DNA from: CAWCUU01 sp963798855
Lineage (GTDB): Bacteria; Gemmatimonadota; Gemmatimonadetes; Longimicrobiales; RSA9
DNA length: 64,000 nucleotides
Assembly: GCA_963798855.1 (NCBI GenBank)
Contig: CAWCUU010000002.1
Location: 1 to 64,000 of the forward strand
Direction of reading: 5' to 3'
Shown: piece after piece, positions 32,495 to 41,601 of the stretch
Numbering within the stretch: position 1 is the stretch's first letter
Layout: each line of letters opens with the position of its first letter
The notes under the pieces: generated by a model
Databases searched by the model: none
What the model was told of the DNA's origin: nothing
The model's input: only the letters and a program-made list of their open reading frames with translations
Program-made: the position numbers and the translations under genes

Positions 32495-35400
32495 TTACCC
32501 GAACATCTCGCTCAGCTCGCGGCCGACGACCGACAGCGCGGCCAGGCTGCTCCCGTCGTCGGAGCGGACCTCGTCGAGCAACGCCCGATAGCTCGCGAGC
32601 TCGGTACCGTAGCGGGAGCGGAATCCCTCGAGCAGCCGCTCGACCGATCCTTCGCCGTCGTTGGAATCGACGATTCGCTCCGTCAGCCGCCGGTGCGCGC
32701 GGCCGAGGTCGTCGGCGAGCAGATTCGCTGCGCGCTGCTCCCAGCGGTCATCGCGAGCGACCTCGAAGATGCGGCGACGCAGCCACGGGATCCCGACGAG
32801 CTCCGAGGCCAGGTAATACGCCTGACCCACCCGCACGGGGTCCATCCCGGTCTCGCGTGCGACGCGCAGGATCTCGAGGAGCTGGTCGAGGAAGCGGAGC
32901 GTGATGAGTCGTTGTGCGAGGTCGAACTTGTCGATCAGGTCCTGGATCTCCCGCACGCGCTCCTCGAAGATCTGGCGCTCCTCGCCGGCGACGATCTCGC
33001 CGAAGCGGTCTCGCAGCTGACCGAGGCCCTCGAGGTGCTGCTCGATGACCTCACCGGTCGGTACCTCCTCCTCGACGTTCGCGAGCACCCACCGGGTGGT
33101 GCGCTCGAGGACGCGGGCGAGACCGAGGAGCCAGCGGTAGACGAGGCCGGAGTCGAGCTCGCGCTCGACGTCCGAGAGACTCTCGCGCAGCGAAGGCGCG
33201 CCGCACAGCCGGGATGCGATCAGCCACGCGCGTGCGACCGCCGCCGGAGAGTGGCCCGTGTCGCGGGCGAGGCGGTAGGCGAAGGTCGCGCCCATCAGGT
33301 CGACGAGCTCGTTGGTGAGCTGGCTGGCCGTGATCTCGCGACGCAGCCGGTGTCCGGCGAGCGCGTCCCGGCCGGCGGCCTCGATGGCTTCGTCGGGGAA
33401 GTAGCGGATGAGGTAGGAGGCGGTCGCGTCGTCGTCGGGGAGCGGGCTGGCGAGCAGGCTCGCCTTCAGCGCCAGCTTGCCGTAGGCGAGCAGCACGGCG
33501 AGCTCCGGCCGGGTGAGCGAGCGACCGTGCGTGTGGCGCTCCGCCAGCTCCTCGAGCGAGGGCAGATTCTCGCCGGCCCGGTCGAGCAGCCCCTCCCGCT
33601 CGAGCCCGCTCATCACGCCCTGGAACTCGTCCAGCGCGTCGCGGGCGCGAACCTCCTCGAGCGACACGGCGAGCGACTGGGAGCGGTTGTCGTGCAGCAC
33701 CAGATCGGTCACGGCGGGCGTGAGATCCTCCAGCACCGTGTTGCGACGGTCCATGTCGAGGCGTCCGGCGGACACCGCCGCGTTCAGAAGGATCTTGAGG
33801 TTTACCTCGCGATCCGACATGTCCACGCCGCCCGAGTTGTCGAGCGCGTCGGTGTTCAGGCGGCCGCCGCGCAGCGCGTACTCGACACGCGCCCTCTGGG
33901 TCAGCCCGAGGTTCCCGCCCTCACCGATCACCTTCGCGCGCAGCGCGTCGGCGTCGATGCGGACGGCGTCGTTGGCGGAGTCGCCGACGTCGGTGTCGGT
34001 CTCGACGCTCGACTTGACGTAGGTGCCGATGCCGCCGTTCCACAGCAGGTCGACCGGCGCGGCGAGGATCGCGCGCATCAGCGACTCGCCATCCATGGAC
34101 GTGACGGTCTCCTCGAGCCCGAGCGCGACTCGCGCCTCGGGCGGGATCGCGACCTCCTTCACGCCGCGCGGCACGATGAAGCCGCCCTCGCTGAGCGTGG
34201 ACCGGTCGTAGTCGTCCCAGCTGGAGCGACCCGCGTCGAAGAGGCGCGCCCGCTCCGCATAGGAGACCGCCGGGTCCGGCGTCGGGTCGACGAAGATGTG
34301 ACGGTGGTCGAACGCGGCGATGAGCCGGATCGTGCGCGAGAGCAGCATGCCGTTGCCGAAGACGTCACCGCTCATGTCGCCGATACCGACCACCGTGAAC
34401 GGCTCGGACTGGATGTCACGACCCATCTCGCTGAAGTGGCGCCGGACGCACTCCCACGCGCCTTTCGCCGTGATGCCGACGACCTTGTGGTCGTAGCCGT
34501 GCGAGCCGCCGGACGCGAAGGCGTCGCCGAGCCAGAAGCCGTACTCGGCGGAGATCGCGTTCGCGACGTCGCTGAGGTGCGCCGTCCCCTTGTCGGCCGC
34601 CACGACCAGATATGGATCGGGCTCGTCGTAGAAGATGACATCGGGCGGGTGCACGATCTCACCGTCCACGAGATTGTCCGTGATGTCGAGCAGCCCGCGC
34701 ATCAGCGTGCGGTACTGCTCGGCCGCCTCCTCCAGCATGGCCTCGCGGCCGCCGAGCTGGCGCCGCGTCACGAAGCCGCCCTTCGAGCCTCCCGGCACGA
34801 TCACGGCGTTCTTCACCATCTGCGTCTTGACCAGCCCCATGATCTCGGTGCGGAAGTCGTCCGGCCTGTCGCTGTAGCGAATCCCGCCACGGGCGACGCT
34901 GGCGCCGCGCAGGTGGACGCCCGCCATGCGCGAGGACTGCACCCAGACCTCGAACTTCAGCCGCCCGCGAGCCAGAGCGCCGAGCTGGAAGCAGGAGAAC
35001 TTGAGCGAGATGTACGGGACGCCGCCGGAGCGGGCGGTCGGACGCGCGCCTCCGTGCCGGTAGTAGTTGGTGCGGACCGTGGCGCTGACCAGCGTCAGCA
35101 GTCGCCGCAGCGCGCGGTCGTCGGCGAGCGAGGTCACGCTCTCGAGGGAGCGGATGAAGCTGCGCTCGATCTTCAGCGCCTCCCGCAGCCGGTCGCTGCG
35201 CGACAGCTCGAGCGCGGGGTCGAAGCGGGTCGCGAACAGGCGGATCAGCAATTCGGCGGCGCTCGGGTAGGCGCGCAGCGCCGAGACGAGCGAGAGTCGG
35301 CTCGGGACGGCCTGAAGCTGGAAGGCGTACTCGGAGTAGGCCCGCAGCACGTCGATCTCGCGCCAGGCGAGTCCGGCCGACAGGATCAGCGCATTGAGCG

Positions 35401-37390
35401 GGTCGTTCGCGGCCTCCCCGGCGCGCGCGTCGAGGATCAGCTCCGAGAGCGCGCCGGCGTGCTCGACGAGGTCGATCGGCTCGCCGGCGGAGTCCTGCAC
35501 GGCGAAGACGTAGATGGCGGCGTCCTCGACGCCGGGCCCGTGCACCTCGAAGGGCGTCATGGCCATGACGCGCAGCCCGGCGTTGTCGAGGATCGGCATG
35601 AACTCGGAGAGCACGAGTCGCCCTCCCCGCACGAACAGCTTCACCTGGGAGACGGGCTCGTCGACGGCGAGGGCCTCGGCCGAGGCGGGGTTCGAGATGA
35701 CGACGGCGACGTGGCGACCCTCGGCCCGCATCGCCTCGAGCTCGAGGATGTCCTGCTCGGCGATGTCCGGCTCCGTCGCCGCCCGGTACTCGGCGCTGAA
35801 CGCGACGCTGTAGCGGTTCGCCAGCCGCCGCGCCTCCTCGCCGGGGTGCACCTCCTCCAGCCCGGCGCGCACGCGATCCGCCCAGCTGCGCGTGAGCCGG
35901 CGTACGATCCCCTCCAGCTCCGCCGGGTCCACCTCCTTCCCGCGCCCCGGAGGAGAGGAAAAGTAGAAGTGCAGGCGCGCCTGATCGCCGCCGCCGAGCG
36001 CCAGGTGGTAATTCAGCACGTCGCCGCCGAGGCGAGCGAGGAACGCTTGCTCGATCGCCTTGCGGACGTCGCCGGAGAACTTCTCCTTCGGCAGGATCAC
36101 CATCACCGAGACGCCCCGATCGAGCGGGTCGGGGCGGAGCGTGACCTTGACCTCGTCGGTGTGGTAGAGCGCGAGCGCGGCCTGAATGTCGCTGCCGATC
36201 CGCTCCGCCGAGGTGAGGAACAGATCCTCCTTCGGCATGGAGTTGAAGATCGTGATGATCTCCTTGTAGTCGTGCGACCCCTTGATGACGCCGGCCTCCT
36301 GGAGGATCTCCCTCAGCTTCTCGCGCAGGATCGGGATGCGCCCTGCGTCCTCCGAGTACGCCCGCGACGTGAAGAGGCCGATGAAGCGGAGCTCCCCGAC
36401 GACGTGACCGTCGGCATCGATCTTCTTGATGCCGATGTAGTCCATGCGCGCACGACGATGGACGGTCGACGTCGCGTTCGTCTTGCTCGTGATCAGCAGC
36501 GGCCCGCCGGAGACGCGCTCACGCAGCCCGCTCGGCAGATCGGCCAGCAGCATCGGCTCCGAGAACGTCGATGCCGCCTCGTTGCGGAGGATGCCGAGCC
36601 CGGAGCCGGGCTCCACCACGATCGCAGGCCCCTTCGGCGTCTGCAGAATGTCGTAGGCGCGATAACCGAGAAAGACGAAGTGGTCGTCGCGCAGCCAGCG
36701 GACGAAGTTCTGGACCTCCTCCACTTCCTCGGCTCGCTCCGGGAAGCGCCGCGCGACATCCAGCAGGTACGCGGTCGCGTCGTCCAGCGCCGCCTGCATC
36801 GGCTCGAAGTCGTCGGTCGCACGGACGACGTCGAGGAGGTGAGCCCGGACGGCCTCGCCGACCGCCTGCATCCGCTCCGGATCCTCGATCCGCGAGATCT
36901 CGCAGTGGACGAGTGACTCGCGGGGCTCGCCGGCGGAGGCCGGTCCGAGGTCCAGGATCGTTCCGGCGTCGTCCCGCACGACCTGCATGACGGGGTGCAG
37001 GAAGCGCTCGATCGCGAGGTCCTCCGCGTGCAGATACTCGCGGATCGTGTCGACGATGAACGGCCTCTCGGAGACGTCCGTGCGCAGCACCGTCACCGGC
37101 GCGCGCCAGCCCTCCCCCGCAGCCTCCGGATTGCAGAGCTCGACGTTGACCTCGTCGCGCCGCGAGCGCTGCAGCATGCGGAAGGCTCCGAGCGCGAGCG
37201 CCGCGAGGCTCTCGGCCCCGCGCCCCTGGAAGAACTCCGGGGGAGCCTTGGCGAAGAAGAGTCGACAGAAGTCGCGGGCGAGGTTCTTCTCGGAGGGCTC
37301 GACACGGCTCTCGACGACCGCATCGATCTCATCGAGGATGCCGGCGCGTGCGGAGGCGCCGGCTGCGGTACCATCTGCTATGCGTTCCAC
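32495..37390 (-). CDS. gdhB: NAD-specific glutamate dehydrogenase, large (180-kDa) type
   Basis: 1631 residues, the expected size. It oxidises glutamate to 2-oxoglutarate and ammonium with NAD. N-terminal ACT-like regulatory region (about 1-700), then the catalytic Rossmann core: GGIRYSDRPDDFRTEIMGLV, V-P-G-G-S-K-G-G-F-V with the substrate-binding Lys, VVGIGDMSGDVFGNGMLLS, DPTPDPAVSYAER, LWNGGIGTYVK and GEGGNLGLTQ, all landmarks of this family. The last 400 residues are helical. GTG start at 37390-37388; an ATG is not available in frame nearby. It is divergent from the amino-acid permease (234 bases), which fits a role in amino-acid use. Confidence 0.92.
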   Translation of the reverse strand: MERIADGTAAGASARAGILDEIDAVVESRVEPSEKNLARDFCRLFFAKAPPEFFQGRGAESLAALALGAFRMLQRSRRDEVNVELCNPEAAGEGWRAPVTVLRTDVSERPFIVDTIREYLHAEDLAIERFLHPVMQVVRDDAGTILDLGPASAGEPRESLVHCEISRIEDPERMQAVGEAVRAHLLDVVRATDDFEPMQAALDDATAYLLDVARRFPERAEEVEEVQNFVRWLRDDHFVFLGYRAYDILQTPKGPAIVVEPGSGLGILRNEAASTFSEPMLLADLPSGLRERVSGGPLLITSKTNATSTVHRRARMDYIGIKKIDADGHVVGELRFIGLFTSRAYSEDAGRIPILREKLREILQEAGVIKGSHDYKEIITIFNSMPKEDLFLTSAERIGSDIQAALALYHTDEVKVTLRPDPLDRGVSVMVILPKEKFSGDVRKAIEQAFLARLGGDVLNYHLALGGGDQARLHFYFSSPPGRGKEVDPAELEGIVRRLTRSWADRVRAGLEEVHPGEEARRLANRYSVAFSAEYRAATEPDIAEQDILELEAMRAEGRHVAVVISNPASAEALAVDEPVSQVKLFVRGGRLVLSEFMPILDNAGLRVMAMTPFEVHGPGVEDAAIYVFAVQDSAGEPIDLVEHAGALSELILDARAGEAANDPLNALILSAGLAWREIDVLRAYSEYAFQLQAVPSRLSLVSALRAYPSAAELLIRLFATRFDPALELSRSDRLREALKIERSFIRSLESVTSLADDRALRRLLTLVSATVRTNYYRHGGARPTARSGGVPYISLKFSCFQLGALARGRLKFEVWVQSSRMAGVHLRGASVARGGIRYSDRPDDFRTEIMGLVKTQMVKNAVIVPGGSKGGFVTRRQLGGREAMLEEAAEQYRTLMRGLLDITDNLVDGEIVHPPDVIFYDEPDPYLVVAADKGTAHLSDVANAISAEYGFWLGDAFASGGSHGYDHKVVGITAKGAWECVRRHFSEMGRDIQSEPFTVVGIGDMSGDVFGNGMLLSRTIRLIAAFDHRHIFVDPTPDPAVSYAERARLFDAGRSSWDDYDRSTLSEGGFIVPRGVKEVAIPPEARVALGLEETVTSMDGESLMRAILAAPVDLLWNGGIGTYVKSSVETDTDVGDSANDAVRIDADALRAKVIGEGGNLGLTQRARVEYALRGGRLNTDALDNSGGVDMSDREVNLKILLNAAVSAGRLDMDRRNTVLEDLTPAVTDLVLHDNRSQSLAVSLEEVRARDALDEFQGVMSGLEREGLLDRAGENLPSLEELAERHTHGRSLTRPELAVLLAYGKLALKASLLASPLPDDDATASYLIRYFPDEAIEAAGRDALAGHRLRREITASQLTNELVDLMGATFAYRLARDTGHSPAAVARAWLIASRLCGAPSLRESLSDVERELDSGLVYRWLLGLARVLERTTRWVLANVEEEVPTGEVIEQHLEGLGQLRDRFGEIVAGEERQIFEERVREIQDLIDKFDLAQRLITLRFLDQLLEILRVARETGMDPVRVGQAYYLASELVGIPWLRRRIFEVARDDRWEQRAANLLADDLGRAHRRLTERIVDSNDGEGSVERLLEGFRSRYGTELASYRALLDEVRSDDGSSLAALSVVGRELSEMFG

Positions 37391-37405
37391 GGTCCGAAGC
37401 CAGGG

Positions 37406-37560
37406 TGCAAGAAGTGTGAAGTGTGAAGGCTCGGATGTGAAGGGGCAAGGCGTCGGGCCTCGGCGCGACGGGCGCGCGCTTCGCGAGGGGGGCTGCCCCG
37501 CGGCGCATCACGGAAGTGTGAAGCTCGAAGTGTGAAGTGTGGGGTGGGGAGGCTAGAATG
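37406..37560. repeat. GAAGTGTGAA-type repeats in a divergent intergenic region
   Basis: GAAGTGTGAAGTGTGAAG occurs near 37410, and GGAAGTGTGAAG, CGAAGTGTGAAGTGTG near 37510-37540. Similar strings appear after the 94-aa gene (about 39325-39340) and after the recombinase (58121-58141). They are short, direct and always intergenic; no function can be given. Confidence 0.5.
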
Positions 37561-37624
37561 TGACGGATGAGATGGACGCCGAGCTTCCGGAGATACGCGG
37601 CTCGCAGCTCGAGGAGGAGATGGC

Positions 37625-39007
37625 ATGACGGAGCGCAGCGACACGGCAGGCCACTCGGCGGAGGCGGCGATTCCGGCGGATCGGGGAGGATCGCCGGCAG
37701 GCGAGCTGCGGCGCTCGCTGCGGGTGAGGGACGGGCTGGCGATCACGGTCGGCATGGTGATCGGAGCGGGCATCCTCCGGACACCCGGGCTGATCGCCGC
37801 GTACCTGGGCAGCCCCGCGGCTATCCTCGCGGTATGGCTGCTCGGCGGCGTCGTGGCGGCCTTGAGCACGCTGCTGCTGTCCGAGATGGCGGCGGCGATT
37901 CCCGCCGCGGGTGGCAAGTACGTATACGCGCGCAGCGCGTACGGCCCCGTCGCCGGCTTCGTCGCCGGGTGGGCGGAGCTGCTCGTCGTACGGGCGTTCT
38001 CGGGGGCCGCGAAGGCGGTGGTCATCGCGGAGTACATCACGCTGGTCGCGGGCCGGGGGTCGGTGCCGATCATCGCTGGCGCCGTGATCGTGGCGTTCGC
38101 GCTGCTCCACCTCGGCGGCCTGCGCGTGGGCACGGCGGTGCAGAACGCGACGACCGTGATGAAGGTGCTCGTGCTGCTGGGCATCGCCGCGGCGGGGATC
38201 TGGGCGGGCGGAGCGCGCGGCTTCGCGGCCGGGGGTACGCCGGCGCCGGAGTACGCCGGGCTGCTCGGCTTCGCCCTCGCCTACCAGGCGGTGGCGTTCG
38301 CGTACTACGGCTGGGAGGACGCCGCGAAGATGGCGGAGGAGACGCGCGACCCGGGCCGCTCGTTGCCGCGCATCCTGCTCGGGGGAGCGGCGCTCGTCGC
38401 GGTGCTCTACCTCCTCGTCAACGTGGCGTTCCTCGCCGCGCTCACCCCCGCCGAGATGGCCGGCTCGCCACTCGTCGCGCAGGACGCGATCGCGGGTGTG
38501 TTCGGACACGCCGCGGGCACCGTGGTCGTGGTCGCGGGCGTGCTGATCCTGTTGAGCAGCCTGAACGTCAACTTCCTCGGCATGCCGCGCGTGGCGTTCG
38601 CGCTCGCCCGCGACCGGCTCGCGCCCCGGGCGTTCACGCGCGTCTCCCACGCGGGCACCCCCGTGCAGGGGCTGCTCTTCATCTCGGCGCTCCTGCTCGC
38701 GCTGGCCGTGAGCGGGGCGTTCGAGTGGCTGATCCGGTTCATGATGCTGATCGCGATCTCGGTCGATCTGATGGTGCTGACCGGCTTCTTCGCGCTGCGC
38801 TATCGCCGCCCCGAGATGCACCGCCCGCTACGGGTGCCGGGATACCCGTGGCTGCCGGCCCTGACGATCGTGCTCTACCTGCTCGTGCTGGCGATCATCG
38901 TCGCGACCCAGCCCGCGCTGGCGCTCGGCGGCGGCGCGATGCTCGTCGCCATCGTGATCGCCGGCGTCGTCGTCGTCCGGCGGGCGAAACCCGGACCGGC
39001 CCGGTGA
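37625..39007 (+). CDS. APC-superfamily amino-acid permease
   Basis: 460 residues, about 12 transmembrane helices. The first helix carries the unwound G-A-G-I-L motif (GLAITVGMVIGAGILRTPG) that binds the amino-acid backbone; helix 6 has AYYGWEDAAKMAEE, the usual F/Y-x-x-W/F-x-x-x-x-x-x-E segment; helix 8 LNVNFLGMPRVAFALARD. Cation-coupled uptake or exchange of amino acids is expected; the substrate cannot be assigned. AGGAGG lies about 10 bases before ATG 37625. Confidence 0.88.
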   Translation: MTERSDTAGHSAEAAIPADRGGSPAGELRRSLRVRDGLAITVGMVIGAGILRTPGLIAAYLGSPAAILAVWLLGGVVAALSTLLLSEMAAAIPAAGGKYVYARSAYGPVAGFVAGWAELLVVRAFSGAAKAVVIAEYITLVAGRGSVPIIAGAVIVAFALLHLGGLRVGTAVQNATTVMKVLVLLGIAAAGIWAGGARGFAAGGTPAPEYAGLLGFALAYQAVAFAYYGWEDAAKMAEETRDPGRSLPRILLGGAALVAVLYLLVNVAFLAALTPAEMAGSPLVAQDAIAGVFGHAAGTVVVVAGVLILLSSLNVNFLGMPRVAFALARDRLAPRAFTRVSHAGTPVQGLLFISALLLALAVSGAFEWLIRFMMLIAISVDLMVLTGFFALRYRRPEMHRPLRVPGYPWLPALTIVLYLLVLAIIVATQPALALGGGAMLVAIVIAGVVVVRRAKPGPAR

Positions 39008-39049
39008 CGTAAGGATGGGTGTGGCAACAATTTCGCAAGCGAGGATGCG

Positions 39050-39334
39050 ATGCTGGGGATTCTGACAGGGCTGATCGCCGGCGGCGCCGCGGTCGGCGGC
39101 TACATCCAGTCGCGTCGCTTCGTGCGACGACGCCTTCGCTACCTGGACGGGATCAAGGGCGTGAAGGCACCCGTCGTGGCCGGCGCGGTCGCGACGGCGG
39201 TCGCGGCGCCGGTCGTCGCGCTGCTCCCCCTCGTCGGCGCGGGGACCGCGCTGCTGTTCGGCGGTGCGGTCGGGCTCGGCACACGGCGGGGGGCGCGGGA
39301 CATCGAAGACGGCGTGTGGGAGGATGAAGTGTGA
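39050..39334 (+). CDS. Small membrane protein
   Basis: 94 residues: hydrophobic N-terminus (MLGILTGLIAGGAAVGGYIQ), a basic loop (SRRFVRRRLRYLDGIKG) and a second long hydrophobic segment (VVAGAVATAVAAPVVALLPLVGAG). Positive-inside rule puts the loop in the cytoplasm. Not recognised. Directly downstream is the MITE-like element. Confidence 0.6.
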   Translation: MLGILTGLIAGGAAVGGYIQSRRFVRRRLRYLDGIKGVKAPVVAGAVATAVAAPVVALLPLVGAGTALLFGGAVGLGTRRGARDIEDGVWEDEV

Positions 39335-39351
39335 GGTGTAAGCGACCTGCT

Positions 39352-39627
39352 AGCAGGTCGCTGAAGAATGGAAGCGAGCCGCGTTGCGAGTGCCACGGGG
39401 CCGGATGCGAGGCGGCGCGACGACGCGATGCCAGGGCGCATCTCGGAGGAGCGGCAACGACGCAGACGGCCCCGTGCCGCCGCAACCCGAAGGGAGCAGG
39501 GGGGTTGCGGCCTCACTCATCGTTGCTCGTCGTCGCCATAGCGCTGCTATGACTCCTCCTCGCGCCTTGATTGAGGCTCCGCAAGCCCCCTGCTCGCGGC
39601 CGCACTCCCATTTTTCAGCGACCTGCT
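39352..39627. mobile_element. 276-bp MITE-like element with 20-bp terminal inverted repeats
   Basis: Left end AGCAGGTCGCTGAAGAATGG and right end CCATTTTTCAGCGACCTGCT are inverted copies with one or two mismatches. The inside has no meaningful coding frame. Outside the left end the sequence AGCGACCTGCT (39341-39351) forms a palindrome with the element end, as if a second end were abutted; a TA may be duplicated. The right end supplies the TAG stop (39628-39626) of the histidine kinase. The GGTCGCTGAAAAA-like ends resemble those of some IS families; no transposase is in the window. Confidence 0.65.
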
Positions 39628-41467
39628 AGACGCCGGGGATCCGGCGGTCGGGGATGTCGCCGGCCGGGAGCAGGAGCATGAACGAGGAGCCCTCGCCGGG
39701 ACGGGTGTCGACCTCGATCTCGCCGCCGAGGGAGCGGGCGAGCTGGCGGGCGAGGCTGAGTCCGAGGCCGGCTCCGCCGATACGGCGCGTCGACGATTGA
39801 TCGACCTGCCAGAATCGGTCGAACACCTGCTCCACGTGCTCGGCGGCGATGCCGATGCCCGTATCGCGCACCGCGCAACAGACCTGGCTGCCGCGCCAGG
39901 AGAGACTGAGCTCGATCCCGCCCTGCTCCGTGAACTTCACGGCGTTCGTCAGCAGGTTCAGCAGGATCTGCAGCACCTTGCCGCGGTCCGTCACGACTTC
40001 CAGAGCGTCGGGCAGACGGGCCTCGAGGGTGAGTCCCTTCCCGGCGGCCATGGGCCCGACGACCTCCAGCGCCTCCCGCGCCACGGCGGCGAGATCGAAG
40101 GCCTCCCGCGCGATGACATCCGGCGCCGCCTCGACGCGCGCGTAATCCAGGATCTGGTCGACGAGGCCGACGATCTGATCGGCCGCACCCTTCAGCCGGC
40201 GCAGCTGATCCCGCTGCGCCTCGTTCAGCGGTCCTCGCGTCTCGGCCGCGAGCAGCTCGGCGTAGCCGACGACGGCGGTGAGCGGGGTGCGCAGCTCGTG
40301 CGAGACGACGGCGAGGAAATTCGACTTCGCGGTATTCGCGGCCTGAGCGGAGTCGTAGAGCTGGGCGCGGGCGAGAGCCTGCGCGCCCTCGTGGGCGAGG
40401 AGCGAGACCAGGTTGCGCTCGTCCTCATCGAAGTCGCGGCTGTCGACGAAGGCGAACGTCGCGACGCCGAGCACCTGACTTCCGACGGCGAGAGGGAGCG
40501 AGACGATGGCCGGATACCCTGCCGGCATCATCGCGGCTGGCATTTCAGGATACCTCCGCCGGCGCTCCGCCGGTGATGACAGATATACCGGCTCGCGCGT
40601 GCGTACGGCATCGCAGGCGGGGTTTTGGACCTCCAGCGCAACGCGGCTCCACTCGGCGACCACCTCGGCGCTGAATCCCGTGGAGAATCGCAGCGCCATC
40701 TCCCGCCGCCGCTCGTTCACCAGCGAGATCGCGCCTGCGGACGCCTGGAGCGCATCGAGCAGCACGGCGAGAAGGACGCGGTTCACCTCCTCGGAGGTGG
40801 CCGCACCGACCAGCGCCGCCGTGGCCTGCAGGTGCCTCCGAGTGCGGAGCCTGGCCCGCTCGGCGCGGTCGCGCGCTCCCTGCTCCGATTCGGAGAGACG
40901 GGCGTGGTCGAGCGCCAGCCCGACGCGCCCGGCGACCGTCTGCGCGAACGGGATGTCCGCTTCGGTGAAGGGCGGCAGGCTGCCATCCCGGGAGAAGCTG
41001 ATGGTGCCGAGGGCGCGTCCGCGCGTAATGAGCGCGACGACGATCGAGGAGACGATACCGAGATCGAGCGTGATCTTCGCGTGCTCGGGAGTGATCGCGA
41101 GGGAGCGCAGGTCTTCGGCTTCGAAGTGAAGGAGCAACGGCTTGCCGGTGCGGATCACGCGAGCGACGGGCCCGGAGCCGTCGAGGCGTGGCGGAAAGCG
41201 GCACATCGCGGCGGCGAGCCGCTCCCGGTGCGGGTCGCGGTGGGTGACGAGCAGACGTTGCAGCGAAGAGCGGTCCTCCGTCACCACGTCCACGACGCAG
41301 AAGCTCGCGAAGGATGCGACCGCGAGGCGCGTGAGGCCGGCCAGCGTCGCCTCGTATCCCATGGCCGACGCAACGAGGCTGTCGACCTCGTCGACGAAGC
41401 GTTTCGGGTCCGGGCTCGTGGGTGCCGACGTCGGCGGGAATGACTGCGATGGGCCCTCAGGCTGCAT
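39626..41467 (-). CDS. GAF-GAF hybrid-free sensor histidine kinase
   Basis: 613 residues from ATG 41467-41465 (MQPEGPSQSF). Two GAF domains (about 35-185 and 205-360, the second with LVNERRREMALRFSTG), HisKA about 375-440 with phospho-acceptor H in VVSHELRTPLTAVVGYAELL, and HATPase_c about 480-605 with N box LLNLLTNAVKFTEQGG, DTGIGI and GAGLGLSLARQ. No membrane segment, so it senses a cytoplasmic signal. No response regulator is adjacent. The last residues (IPGV-stop) run into the end of the MITE-like element, so the original C-terminus may have been longer. Confidence 0.88.
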   Translation of the reverse strand: MQPEGPSQSFPPTSAPTSPDPKRFVDEVDSLVASAMGYEATLAGLTRLAVASFASFCVVDVVTEDRSSLQRLLVTHRDPHRERLAAAMCRFPPRLDGSGPVARVIRTGKPLLLHFEAEDLRSLAITPEHAKITLDLGIVSSIVVALITRGRALGTISFSRDGSLPPFTEADIPFAQTVAGRVGLALDHARLSESEQGARDRAERARLRTRRHLQATAALVGAATSEEVNRVLLAVLLDALQASAGAISLVNERRREMALRFSTGFSAEVVAEWSRVALEVQNPACDAVRTREPVYLSSPAERRRRYPEMPAAMMPAGYPAIVSLPLAVGSQVLGVATFAFVDSRDFDEDERNLVSLLAHEGAQALARAQLYDSAQAANTAKSNFLAVVSHELRTPLTAVVGYAELLAAETRGPLNEAQRDQLRRLKGAADQIVGLVDQILDYARVEAAPDVIAREAFDLAAVAREALEVVGPMAAGKGLTLEARLPDALEVVTDRGKVLQILLNLLTNAVKFTEQGGIELSLSWRGSQVCCAVRDTGIGIAAEHVEQVFDRFWQVDQSSTRRIGGAGLGLSLARQLARSLGGEIEVDTRPGEGSSFMLLLPAGDIPDRRIPGV

Positions 41468-41601
41468 TGCGGCCGTGATTATCGGTGCGAGGCTTTCGCG
41501 TTGCCTGAATCTGTGCGGGGCGGCCTTTTCTGGAAAGGGGCCGTTGCAGCCGTGGCCGCCCCGCTCTACCCTTCCCTGCCGACACCCCGGACCAAGGACG
41601 G

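Noticed and set aside
32693..36916. Plus-strand open frame of 1407 codons opposite the glutamate dehydrogenase gene
   Set aside because: High G+C makes long antisense frames; composition is Arg/Val/Leu/His-rich without domains, and the minus strand encodes a complete known enzyme.
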